Part shown: positions 14,851 through 23,612 of the stretch, one piece after another
Position numbering within the stretch: the first letter of the stretch is position 1
Layout: each line of letters starts with the position of its first letter
Assembly: GCA_016208495.1 (NCBI GenBank)
Contig: JACQXX010000033.1
Span: 1-38,568, forward strand
Reading direction: 5' to 3'
Length of the DNA stretch: 38,568 bases
From: Acidobacteriota bacterium
GTDB taxonomy: Bacteria > Acidobacteriota > Blastocatellia > Chloracidobacteriales > Chloracidobacteriaceae
Made by a program: the position numbers and the translations under genes
The notes under the pieces: model-generated
The model's database searches: none
The model's input: the letters and a program-made list of their open reading frames with translations, nothing else
Told to the model about the DNA's origin: nothing

Positions 14851-15867
14851 ATGTCTCACGACGTCATTAACATCTCAAGACACATCCTCGAACAACAGCG
14901 CCAGGCCCCAGGGGCAACTGGTGAGTTATCAATTTTGCTCAACACCCTGGCCCTGGCAGCCAAGATTAGCTCTCACGAAGTCAACCGGGCCGGGCTGGGC
15001 AATGTCCTTGGCCACGCCGGGTATCAAAATGTGCAGGGCGAGCAGGTCACCAAACTCGATATTTTTACCCATAATCTGCTGCACAGCCTGCTGGGACGCT
15101 CAGGCCAGGTGTGTGTCATGGCCTCTGAAGAAGCCGAACACCCGCTCGAAGTTCCCGAGGGCTACCCCAACGGAAAATATGTGGTGTTGTTTGACCCGCT
15201 GGATGGCTCGGCCAATTTGGAAATCAATGCCAGCGTCGGGATGATTTTTTCAGTGTTTCGGCGTGTTTCGTCCGATGGCAAGGGAACCATTGAAGATTGC
15301 CTGCAAGTTGGGAAACATCAGGTCTGTGCCGGCTATGTCGTGTATGGGGCCAGCACCATGCTGGTGTATTCGACCGGCCACGGTGTCCACGGCTTTACCC
15401 TTGACCCGGCAATTGGCGAATTTCTGCTTTCGCACGAAGATATTCGAATTCCGAAAAAAGGAACGATGTACAGCATCAATGAAGGACGTTCCAAAGGGTG
15501 GCCTCCGGGAATTGCGGAATATCTCAACAGCATTAAAAGCGGCCAGAATGGTCCGACTTACAACCTGCGCTACATTGGGGCAGCGATTGCCGATGTCCAT
15601 CGGACCCTGTTGACCGGGGGAATTTTCTTACATCCAGCCAGTGCAGCAAGCCCGAAAGGCAAGCTCCGGTTGTTGTATGAAGCCTCTCCACTGGCATTTC
15701 TGGTTGAGCAGGCTGGGGGCCGCGCTTCTGACGGAAAACGACCGATTCTGGAGATTCAACCGGAATCTTTGCACCAGCGCGTGCCAATGATCATTGGCAG
15801 CATTGACGATGTTCTCACGGCTGAACGGTTCATCCGTGAGGCCGAAGCCAAAGCACATTATGCGTGA
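14851..15867 (+). CDS. fbp: fructose-1,6-bisphosphatase class I
   Basis: A 338-residue class I FBPase that removes the 1-phosphate from fructose 1,6-bisphosphate, feeding the regenerative half of the CBB cycle and gluconeogenesis. Motifs are the metal-binding FDPLDGSANLEINASVG from residue 114, GYVVYGASTMLVYSTG, RYIGAAIADVHRTLLTGG and KLRLLYEASPLAFLVEQAGG. Length matches the family. The ATG at 14851 is chosen because the family starts here; an open frame back to a TTG at 14752 would read through a terminator-like hairpin. An in-frame GTG at 14842 with GGTGG upstream is an alternative. It is the first enzyme gene after the sigma-54-type promoter and is followed by cbbL. Confidence 0.96.
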   Translation: MSHDVINISRHILEQQRQAPGATGELSILLNTLALAAKISSHEVNRAGLGNVLGHAGYQNVQGEQVTKLDIFTHNLLHSLLGRSGQVCVMASEEAEHPLEVPEGYPNGKYVVLFDPLDGSANLEINASVGMIFSVFRRVSSDGKGTIEDCLQVGKHQVCAGYVVYGASTMLVYSTGHGVHGFTLDPAIGEFLLSHEDIRIPKKGTMYSINEGRSKGWPPGIAEYLNSIKSGQNGPTYNLRYIGAAIADVHRTLLTGGIFLHPASAASPKGKLRLLYEASPLAFLVEQAGGRASDGKRPILEIQPESLHQRVPMIIGSIDDVLTAERFIREAEAKAHYA

Positions 15868-15888
15868 GGTAAAAGTTGGCGAGCATTT

Positions 15889-15971
15889 TAAATTATGAAT
15901 TATGAAACAGTTACGTACTTTTATTCAACGAGATATGGCCTTCTTCATTCATAATTCATAGTTCATAATTC
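15889..15971. repeat. AATTATGAA-type inverted repeat between fbp and cbbL
   Basis: AAATTATGAATTATGAA near 15890-15906 faces TTCATAATTCATAGTTCATAATT at 15947-15969, so the gap can fold as a long AT-rich hairpin. A related block occurs between cbbX and prk. Confidence 0.7.
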
Positions 15972-15977
15972 GGTTAA

Positions 15978-17438
<1,461 letters not shown>

Positions 17439-17442
17439 TGAA

Positions 17443-17475
17443 CTTTGGAGTGCAGCGGCTTGACGCCGCTTTCAC
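17443..17475 (+). repeat. hairpin between cbbL and cbbS
   Basis: AGCGGC-TTGAC-GCCGCT (17454-17470) forms a perfect 6-bp stem in the context TTTGGAGTGC...TTTCACACC. The setting is close to the hairpin at 7326-7353, so this looks like a dispersed hairpin family member placed inside the operon. It could protect the cbbL mRNA end or reduce transcription into cbbS. Confidence 0.6.
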
Positions 17476-17493
17476 ACCGAAAAGGAGTTTTGT

Positions 17494-17910
17494 ATGCGAT
17501 TGACACAAGGTGCATTTTCCTTTTTGCCGGATCTGACCGAAGAGGAAATCAGAAAACAAATTGACTACTGCCTTCAAAACAAGTGGGCCATCAATATCGA
17601 ATACACCGACGACCCGCATCCGCGAAATACTTATTGGGAAATGTGGGGAATGCCCATGTTTGACCTCAAAGACCCCGCCGCCATTCTGTTTGAAATGAAT
17701 GAGTGCCGAAAAGTGTATCCCGGCCATTACATCAAACTGAATGCGTTTGACGCGACCAAAGGCCGGGAAACAACCGCGCTGTCCTTTATTGTCAATCGTC
17801 CAGCGGTTGAACCGGGATTTAAGCTCATTCGACAGGAAACCACTGGTCGCACGGTTCGATACACGATCCACAGCTATGCGACCGACAAACCGGAAGGGCA
17901 ACGGTATTAG
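17494..17910 (+). CDS. cbbS: RuBisCO small subunit, red type
   Basis: A 138-residue small subunit. It starts with [19 protein letters not shown] and has [22 protein letters not shown] and the conserved YIKLNAFDA strand. The C-terminal extension (about residues 108-138, ending in [21 protein letters not shown]-like sequence) is the extra hairpin characteristic of red-type small subunits, which fills the central solvent channel of the L8S8 complex. AAAAGGAG precedes the ATG at good distance. It lies 55 bp after cbbL. Confidence 0.97.
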   Translation: MRLTQGAFSFLPDLTEEEIRKQIDYCLQNKWAINIEYTDDPHPRNTYWEMWGMPMFDLKDPAAILFEMNECRKVYPGHYIKLNAFDATKGRETTALSFIVNRPAVEPGFKLIRQETTGRTVRYTIHSYATDKPEGQRY

Positions 17911-18075
17911 GGTTCAGGGTTCAGGGTTTTTGGAAGGGATGAGGGATGAGGGGTGAGGGATGAAAAAATCACCTTGTCAGTCGGTCATCTTGTCCGGGTT
18001 CTGGGTTTTCGAACTTTGGTCCTTTATGTCCTTTTCGTCCTTTATGTCTTTTCCCGAAACCCCGGAACCCGGCTT
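17909..18075. repeat. composite low-complexity repeat block between cbbS and cbbX
   Basis: GGGTTCAGGGTTCAGGGTTT, then GAAGGGATGAGGGATGAGGGG (17935-17967), almost the same order as at 31692-31742. Further on GTCCTTTATGTCC is repeated twice around 18020-18050, and CGGGTTCTGGGTTTTCG can pair with CGAAACCCCGGAACCCGG. No gene is seen here. Confidence 0.75.
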
Positions 18076-18086
18076 TGAGGTGCTTT

Positions 18087-19007
18087 ATGACGCAATCATC
18101 TGCCTTACAACCTGAACTGCCAGTACCCACGATTGACCTGGGGGCCACGTTGCGCGAGTCATCAATTCAGGAGCTACTGGATGAATTGGATCGGGAGTTG
18201 ATTGGGCTCAAACCGGTCAAAACTCGGATTCGGGAAATCGCCTCGTTGCTTTTGATTGAACGGATCCGCAGACAACATGGCTTAATGACTTCAGCCCCAA
18301 CGCTCCACATGAGTTTTACTGGGCGACCTGGTACGGGAAAAACCACGGTGGCCATGCGAATGGCCCAAATTTTGCACCGATTGGGCTACGTCCGCCGGGG
18401 ACACCTCGTCGTGGCAACCCGTGATGATTTGGTTGGACAGTACATCGGGCATACGGCGCCCAAAACCAAAGAAATTCTGAAAAAGGCAATGGGCGGCGTG
18501 CTGTTTATTGATGAAGCCTATTACCTGTACCGACCTGAAAACGAACGTGATTACGGACAGGAAGCCATCGAGATTTTGCTTCAAGTGATGGAAAACCAGC
18601 GTGACGACCTGGTTGTGATTTTGGCCGGGTACAAAGATCGGATGGAAACGTTCTTTCAATCCAATCCGGGGTTTCATTCCCGAATCGCGCACCATATCAA
18701 TTTTCCGGACTACACGCTTGATGAACTCATGGCAATTGCCGAATTGATGGTTCAGCAGCAAATGTACCGGTTTGACGAGCATTCAAACCGGGCGTTTGCT
18801 GAATACCTGAACTTTCGGATCCAACAACCTCACTTTGCCAATGCCCGCAGTGTGCGCAATGCCATTGATCGAATCAAATTGCGCCATGCCAACCGACTGG
18901 TCCAGCAAGGCGGGATTATTTCTCAGGAGGAACTCCTCCGCATTGATGAACAAGACGTCCGTCAAAGTCGGGTCTTTCAAAGCGGATCGGAACCACAACC
19001 GAATTGA
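18087..19007 (+). CDS. cbbX: red-type RuBisCO activase, AAA+ protein CbbX
   Basis: A 306-residue AAA+ protein that remodels inhibited red-type RuBisCO by pulling on the large-subunit C-terminus. Walker A is GRPGTGKTT (79-87), Walker [10 protein letters not shown] (138-146), followed by [20 protein letters not shown] and the pore and sensor region [19 protein letters not shown]. The length matches CbbX. The ATG at 18087 has GAGG six bases upstream; a TTG four codons earlier is unlikely. Its position directly after cbbLS is the usual red-type arrangement and confirms the RuBisCO class. The 176-bp repeat block before it suggests that it could have its own transcript level. Confidence 0.96.
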   Translation: MTQSSALQPELPVPTIDLGATLRESSIQELLDELDRELIGLKPVKTRIREIASLLLIERIRRQHGLMTSAPTLHMSFTGRPGTGKTTVAMRMAQILHRLGYVRRGHLVVATRDDLVGQYIGHTAPKTKEILKKAMGGVLFIDEAYYLYRPENERDYGQEAIEILLQVMENQRDDLVVILAGYKDRMETFFQSNPGFHSRIAHHINFPDYTLDELMAIAELMVQQQMYRFDEHSNRAFAEYLNFRIQQPHFANARSVRNAIDRIKLRHANRLVQQGGIISQEELLRIDEQDVRQSRVFQSGSEPQPN

Positions 19008-19016
19008 CCACACAAC

Positions 19017-19115
19017 CGAATTATGAGGGATGAATTATGAATGAAGAGAAAAATAAGCTCTTCTTATTCAACCAAATAGCTTTTCTTCATTCTTAATTCT
19101 CAATTCTTAATTCTT
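19017..19115. repeat. AATTATGA-type repeat between cbbX and prk
   Basis: AATTATGAGGGATGAATTATGAATGAAG near 19018-19045 faces TTCATTCTTAATTCTCAATTCTTAATTC at 19086-19113, giving an imperfect hairpin. It resembles the block between fbp and cbbL. Confidence 0.65.
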
Positions 19116-19129
19116 TTCATGGAGCTGTT

Positions 19130-20134
19130 ATGAAAAGACAAAGACCAATTATTTTGGGGATTGTAGGTGACAGTGCCGCTGGAAAATCCACGCTCACCCG
19201 CGGCCTGGCTCAGCTCATTGGTCCCGAACGGGTGACCTGTGTCTGTACGGATGACTATCATAAATATGATCGGCGTGAACGGGCGGAGCACAAAATAACC
19301 GCGCTTCATCCAGACTGTAATTACCTGGATGTGTTGGAACAGCACCTGGAGCGACTTCACTATGGCCAGCCGATTCTCAAACCAGTGTATGATCATTCAA
19401 CCGGGTCGCTGGTTCGTCCTGAATATATCCAGCCGTCTGAATTTGTCATTGCAGAAGGGCTGCTTGGCTATCACTCGGCGGTCATGCGCCAATTTTATGA
19501 TGTCAAAGTCTATCTGAGCCCGCCGGAAGAACTTCGCCAGGTGTGGAAAATCAAACGGGATACCTCCAAACGCGGGTACCGACCAGAGCAGGTGCTGTTG
19601 GAACTTGAAAAACGTGAGCCGGATTCGCGGGACTTTATTCGTCCACAACGTGAGTTTGCCGATATCGTGGTTCAGTTTTATCCACCCGAAGGGGTTTCCC
19701 CCGAAGAAGCTGGCGGCGATCTCAATGTGCGGTTGATCCTGCGGCCAACCATTCGCCATCCTGATTTGACCTATCTCTCTGAAAACAAAGTCAGTTCTGA
19801 AGCTGGGGTTCGGATGAACCTGGGACGTGACAGCGGCAAACCGGTGGATATCCTCGAAATTGACGGCGGTGTTTTGAAAAACCATGCAGTTGAACTGCAA
19901 GATGCCATCTGGCGTCACCTGCCTGACGAAACGCAAATCAGTGAAAGTCAATTTGGCAATTACATTGATAATGACGACGTGCGACATAGTGCTCCGTTGG
20001 CCATTACCCAATTGCTGCTGGCCTATCATTTATTGCGTGAATATTCAGGGGAGCGAAACATGATCTTTGCCCCGCCGGTCTCAGCCTTGAGCCGTGTTGA
20101 GACGGTTTCTCCAAATCGGCGCACGGCCCGGTGA
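19130..20134 (+). CDS. prk: phosphoribulokinase, cyanobacterial/plant-like class
   Basis: A 334-residue kinase that makes ribulose 1,5-bisphosphate from ribulose 5-phosphate and ATP, the second unique CBB step. The P-loop is GDSAAGKST (13-21), then VCTDDYHKYDRRERAEHKIT, ALHPDCNYLDVLEQHLERL, KPVYDHSTG and FVIAEGLLGY. These blocks match the longer class found in cyanobacteria, plants and archaea-like lineages, not the roughly 290-residue proteobacterial class that usually accompanies red-type RuBisCO. The P-loop Cys that is thioredoxin-controlled in chloroplasts is Ala here, so that redox switch is absent. It lies between cbbX and tkt. Confidence 0.95.
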   Translation: MKRQRPIILGIVGDSAAGKSTLTRGLAQLIGPERVTCVCTDDYHKYDRRERAEHKITALHPDCNYLDVLEQHLERLHYGQPILKPVYDHSTGSLVRPEYIQPSEFVIAEGLLGYHSAVMRQFYDVKVYLSPPEELRQVWKIKRDTSKRGYRPEQVLLELEKREPDSRDFIRPQREFADIVVQFYPPEGVSPEEAGGDLNVRLILRPTIRHPDLTYLSENKVSSEAGVRMNLGRDSGKPVDILEIDGGVLKNHAVELQDAIWRHLPDETQISESQFGNYIDNDDVRHSAPLAITQLLLAYHLLREYSGERNMIFAPPVSALSRVETVSPNRRTAR

Positions 20135-20179
20135 GAATGAGTGAGCTTGAAATTTCCGAGAGAGAGAAAGGGTACAACC

Positions 20180-21952
20180 ATGACTGACCATATTGCGAGC
20201 GTTCAACAAGCAGTAATCAAAGAAGATGAACTGACGAGGCAGAGGCAGGAAGCCGCAAACATTGTGCGCGGACTGGCAATGGACGGGGTGCAGAAAGCAA
20301 ATTCGGGGCATCCGGGGATGCCGATGGGAATGGCGGAGGCGGCGGTGGTGCTGTGGAGTGGGTTTTTGAAGCACAACCCGGCAGACCCGAGGTGGGTGGA
20401 CCGGGATCGGTTTGTGTTGTCAGCCGGACACGGGTCAATGTTGCTGTACAGCCTGCTGCACGTGAGCGGGTATGAGCTGCCACTGGAGGAATTGAAGCGG
20501 TTTCGGCAGTGGGGAAGTGTGACGCCAGGGCATCCGGAGCATGGGTTGACACCAGGAGTGGAAACGACGACCGGACCGCTGGGCCAGGGGATCGCCAATG
20601 GGGTGGGACTGGCGCTGGCGGAACGGTGGGTGGGAGCGAGGTTTAACCGACCGGGACACGAGGTGGTGGATCATTTCACGTATGTGATTGCCAGCGATGG
20701 GGATTTGATGGAAGGGGTGTCGCACGAAGCCTGTGCGCTGGCGGGACATCTGGGGTTGGGAAAACTGATTGTGCTCTATGATGACAACGGAATCAGCATT
20801 GATGGACCGACGAGTCTGTCATTTACCGAAGATGTCCTGAAGCGGTTTTCGGCCTACGGTTGGCATACACAGCGGGTGGATGGGCACAATCCGGCGGCGG
20901 TGGAGAATGCGATCCAGGAAGCGCGAAACGAACCGGAACACCCATCCATCATCGCCTGTCGGACGCACATTGGATATGGGAGTCCAAACCGGCAGGACAC
21001 CAGCAAAGCGCACGGTGAGCCGCTGGGAGCGATGGCGACGCGGGCGGCATCGGGAGCGGTGCTGGATGCGATAGCGGACGTGATACCGACGCTGCTGGGT
21101 GGGTCAGCCGACCTGACGCCATCCAATAACACGCTGCCGAAAGGGAAAGGGTCAGTCACTCGCGACGATTTTTCAGGCCGGTATGTGCGGTTCGGGGTGC
21201 GGGAACACGGCATGGGAAGCGTGATGAACGGGATGGTGCTGCACGGTGGGGTACGGCCCTACGGCGGAACATTCCTGGTCTTTGCCGATTATATGCGGCC
21301 ACCAATTCGGTTGGCGGCGATGATGGAGCAACCCGTGATTTTCGTCTTCACCCACGACAGCATCGGGTTAGGCGAGGACGGCCCGACCCACCAGCCGATT
21401 GAACACCTGACGACGTTGCGGGCGATTCCCAACCTGGTGGTGTTTCGGCCCGCGGATGCCATTGAAACCGTAGCGGGCTGGAAGGTGGCGTTGGAGCGCA
21501 GGCACGGTCCCACGGCGCTGATCCTGACCCGACAGGCGCTCCCGATACTGGGCGTGGCGGAGGGAGCGCAACGCGGCGGCTACACACTGGTTGAGGTTGA
21601 CGATCCACAGGTGATCCTGATTGGCACCGGGTCGGAAGTCCAACTTGCCGTCGAAGCCCACAAACAACTGGCCACCGAAGGCATTCGGGCACGGGTCGTG
21701 TCGCTGCCAGGCTGGGAAATCTTTGATTCACAGCCAGCCGACTACAAAGAAAGCGTGCTCCCCGCCAGGATCAAAGCCCGCGTGGCGGTTGAAGCCGGCT
21801 CGCCGCTGGCCTGGAGTCGCTATGTTGGACTCGAAGGGCGAGTGGTGGGACTGAACCGGTTTGGAGCATCGGCGCCCTATCAGGTTCTCTACCAGCAACT
21901 GGGCATCACCGCCGAAGCGGTGGCCGCCGCCGCCAGGGAACTGGTTGGGTGA
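20180..21952 (+). CDS. tkt: transketolase with an internal deletion
   Basis: A 590-residue transketolase, moving two-carbon units in the regenerative part of the CBB cycle with thiamine diphosphate. Present are [28 protein letters not shown], the TPP motif SDGDLMEG...[27 protein letters not shown] and [18 protein letters not shown]. Around residue 284 the chain goes straight from HGEPLGA to MATRAASG. In ordinary transketolases about 75-80 residues lie between these points, which also explains the short total length (family about 660). The frame is intact. The ATG at 20180 has AAAGGG upstream. Third positions look unusually rich in G compared with the neighbours. Confidence 0.93.
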   Translation: MTDHIASVQQAVIKEDELTRQRQEAANIVRGLAMDGVQKANSGHPGMPMGMAEAAVVLWSGFLKHNPADPRWVDRDRFVLSAGHGSMLLYSLLHVSGYELPLEELKRFRQWGSVTPGHPEHGLTPGVETTTGPLGQGIANGVGLALAERWVGARFNRPGHEVVDHFTYVIASDGDLMEGVSHEACALAGHLGLGKLIVLYDDNGISIDGPTSLSFTEDVLKRFSAYGWHTQRVDGHNPAAVENAIQEARNEPEHPSIIACRTHIGYGSPNRQDTSKAHGEPLGAMATRAASGAVLDAIADVIPTLLGGSADLTPSNNTLPKGKGSVTRDDFSGRYVRFGVREHGMGSVMNGMVLHGGVRPYGGTFLVFADYMRPPIRLAAMMEQPVIFVFTHDSIGLGEDGPTHQPIEHLTTLRAIPNLVVFRPADAIETVAGWKVALERRHGPTALILTRQALPILGVAEGAQRGGYTLVEVDDPQVILIGTGSEVQLAVEAHKQLATEGIRARVVSLPGWEIFDSQPADYKESVLPARIKARVAVEAGSPLAWSRYVGLEGRVVGLNRFGASAPYQVLYQQLGITAEAVAAAARELVG

Positions 21953-22121
21953 AGAACCAGCCCTGGTTTTAAAAAAGTAACTCACAGGGCTTAACTCATT
22001 TCCTGAGAGTGAATTGCGGCAATTCTTGAACCTTCAAGAATTTTCAGTTGAAGCCGGGTTGAAAGCAGGATTTTCCCTCGTTTGATCAAAGGAAACCCAG
22101 GAAAAATACCCCCAAAATAGC

Positions 22122-22155
22122 AACTGACGGATCCTCGGAAGAATCCGTCAGTTTT
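22122..22155. terminator. intrinsic terminator between tkt and the cytochrome gene
   Basis: A perfect 11-bp stem, AACTGACGGAT at 22122-22132 pairing with ATCCGTCAGTT at 22143-22153, with TTTT at the 3' side. It sits in the convergent gap after tkt, where it would end the CBB operon; an A-rich 5' side may let it serve the opposite strand too. The rest of the 257-base gap holds a smaller hairpin near 22023-22047 and nothing coding. Confidence 0.8.
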
Positions 22156-22209
22156 CAGGGCCTGGTACCTGAAAGCATCTGACTGCAAATGTGGGATCAG
22201 CCTGCTTAC

Positions 22210-22779
22210 TTATTCGTCTGCCGGAGGTGCCGGTTCAGCGTGTGGAATAGCTCGTAAATATTCATAAATGTTGCGGATGTCAGTATCTGTCATTTTGGAA
22301 AAAGCCGGCCAGGGGAAGACCTGAAGAATTGGTCCAAACTGTGGATGGCGATTTTTGAAATCTTTCCCTGTGCGAATTGACTCTTTGAATTGATCAAAGG
22401 TCAACCCCGCAGGAAGTCCTTTGCTGTCAGGAGTGAGATTGGGGGAGGTAAATGGACCGAATTTGGCACCACCAGCCATGTAGTTGGTAGTATTTATTTT
22501 CTCAGCCTGCCCAAGGAAAGGGTCTCCATCTTCTAAATAGGTTGGGGCGGTATGGCAATCAAGGCATCCAGCCACCGCATTAACCAGATAGCTTCCTTCA
22601 CCAACCATTTTTCGATTTTTTCCTTCCAGATTTAATGGAACCGGTGCGATTTCTAACCCGCGCTTCCAGGTTTTGTTTGGAAGATCTTCAGCTAAGGGTA
22701 ATTCCTGAGCATTGACATAAAACAGGACAGATACCATCGAGATAAACAGCAAAGCTGCAAGCATGACGAATCGTTTCAT
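22210..22779 (-). CDS. exported mono-haem cytochrome c
   Basis: A 189-residue protein with an N-terminal signal segment (MLAALLFISMVSVLFYVNA). One haem-binding motif CLDCH is at 72-76 in GSYLVNAVAGCLDCHTAPT. The later part, FTSPNLTPDSKGLPAGLTFD and MTDTDIRNIYEYLRAIPHAE, is typical of the cytochrome c domains of dehydrogenase electron-transfer subunits. Where such domains usually have a Met-Pro sixth-ligand motif, this protein reads QVFPWPAF, so the sixth ligand is uncertain. Periplasmic electron carrier; the partner enzyme is not adjacent. It is convergent to tkt. Confidence 0.88.
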   Translation of the reverse strand: MKRFVMLAALLFISMVSVLFYVNAQELPLAEDLPNKTWKRGLEIAPVPLNLEGKNRKMVGEGSYLVNAVAGCLDCHTAPTYLEDGDPFLGQAEKINTTNYMAGGAKFGPFTSPNLTPDSKGLPAGLTFDQFKESIRTGKDFKNRHPQFGPILQVFPWPAFSKMTDTDIRNIYEYLRAIPHAEPAPPADE

Positions 22780-23062
22780 AACTTTCTTTCCTCTAATTGG
22801 GTCGTTTGATTTGTTTGACGGACAGCGGAGTTGGGTAAGGCATTGCGAACTGATTGATGTTTGCTCTTACAGACTAGCGACGTAAATTGGATTTTCCAAA
22901 CTGTTTGCAACAATCGGTCAAACCGCGCTACGAATGGTCATCCTTTTTATTCAATGAAGCCCTTGCGCAACCGTCAAAAGTTAAGCTTCTTATTTTCTAT
23001 TGGCTTTGGATTTCATACGCGTCAAAGTGCTGGATTCTGGCTCAACCAGGAACGGCTGGTAA

Positions 23063-23384
23063 GGGAGCGTTAAAAAACAATTTCCCGTTTTTGGTTGGGG
23101 AAGGTATTTGGATTGAGCATCCTGGAAGGCTGCCGTTCGGATAGCTGGTGGTTGCTCGGCTACAGGGAGCTAAGTACCTTACCGAAAATTTCCAGACATT
23201 TTAACCACGAAAAACACGAAAAACACGAAAAAGATCAAACACTTACCAAACCCAATATCTTCGGGAAACTTATGACAAGGTACTTACCACCGGCTATCCG
23301 AACGGCAACGCTTCGCGGTGCAAAACCAAAATCTGGACGTGAAAGGACGCCTGTGCTCCCAGGAACTTATTTTTTAACGCCCCC
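23063..23384. repeat. about 320-bp element with imperfect terminal inverted repeats
   Basis: The ends GGGAGCGTTAAAAAACAA (23063-23080) and TTATTTTTTAACGCCCCC (23367-23384) are reverse complements at 16 of 18 positions. Inside, GCCGTTCGGATAGCTGGTGG (about 23133-23152) is matched in reverse near 23287-23307, and TAAGTACCTT (23171) by AAGGTACTTA (23278). Between these inner arms lies a copy of the ACCACGAAAAACACG repeat. No transposase frame is present. This looks like a composite or MITE-like insertion. Confidence 0.65.
23199..23232. repeat. dispersed ACCACGAAAAACACGAAA repeat, copy 3
   Basis: TTTTAACCACGAAAAACACG with further ACACGAAAA units, matching the copies at 4609 and 11628. This copy is in the centre of the inverted-repeat element. 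Confidence 0.75.
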
Positions 23385-23612
23385 TAAAAGTTCACAAGTT
23401 GAAAGAGAGTGATAGGCTGGATTTCTTATTGAACGGAAACGAATTTCGGATTCCCCTCAGGGTTCAAGGTCTTATTTGATTCTGTCGAATCGAACTTGAA
23501 ATGACTCAAGTGTTCCAATCTATGGTGGAGTGGTTTAGATTCTAAAAAACTCATTCTTCGCAGCCTTTTCAACTCAGAAAGCTAATCTTGTTTTTCCTTA
23601 TCACCTGGCAAC

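Larger units (their letters stand above)
22780..23612. other. 833-base gap with a repeat element and sensor kinase upstream region
   Basis: From 22780 to 23060 I see only short unconvincing frames. 23063-23384 is the inverted-repeat element listed separately. From 23385 to 23612 is the presumed promoter region of the hybrid kinase; no clear -35/-10 pair was found. Confidence 0.6.

Noticed and set aside
17909-18075. Possible CRISPR array in the cbbS-cbbX gap
   Set aside because: Repeat units are only 7-13 bases, directly adjacent and without spacers of constant length; no cas genes are present.
22861-23144. Short overlapping frames after the cytochrome gene
   Set aside because: They run into the inverted-repeat element, have no ribosome site and no recognisable sequence.
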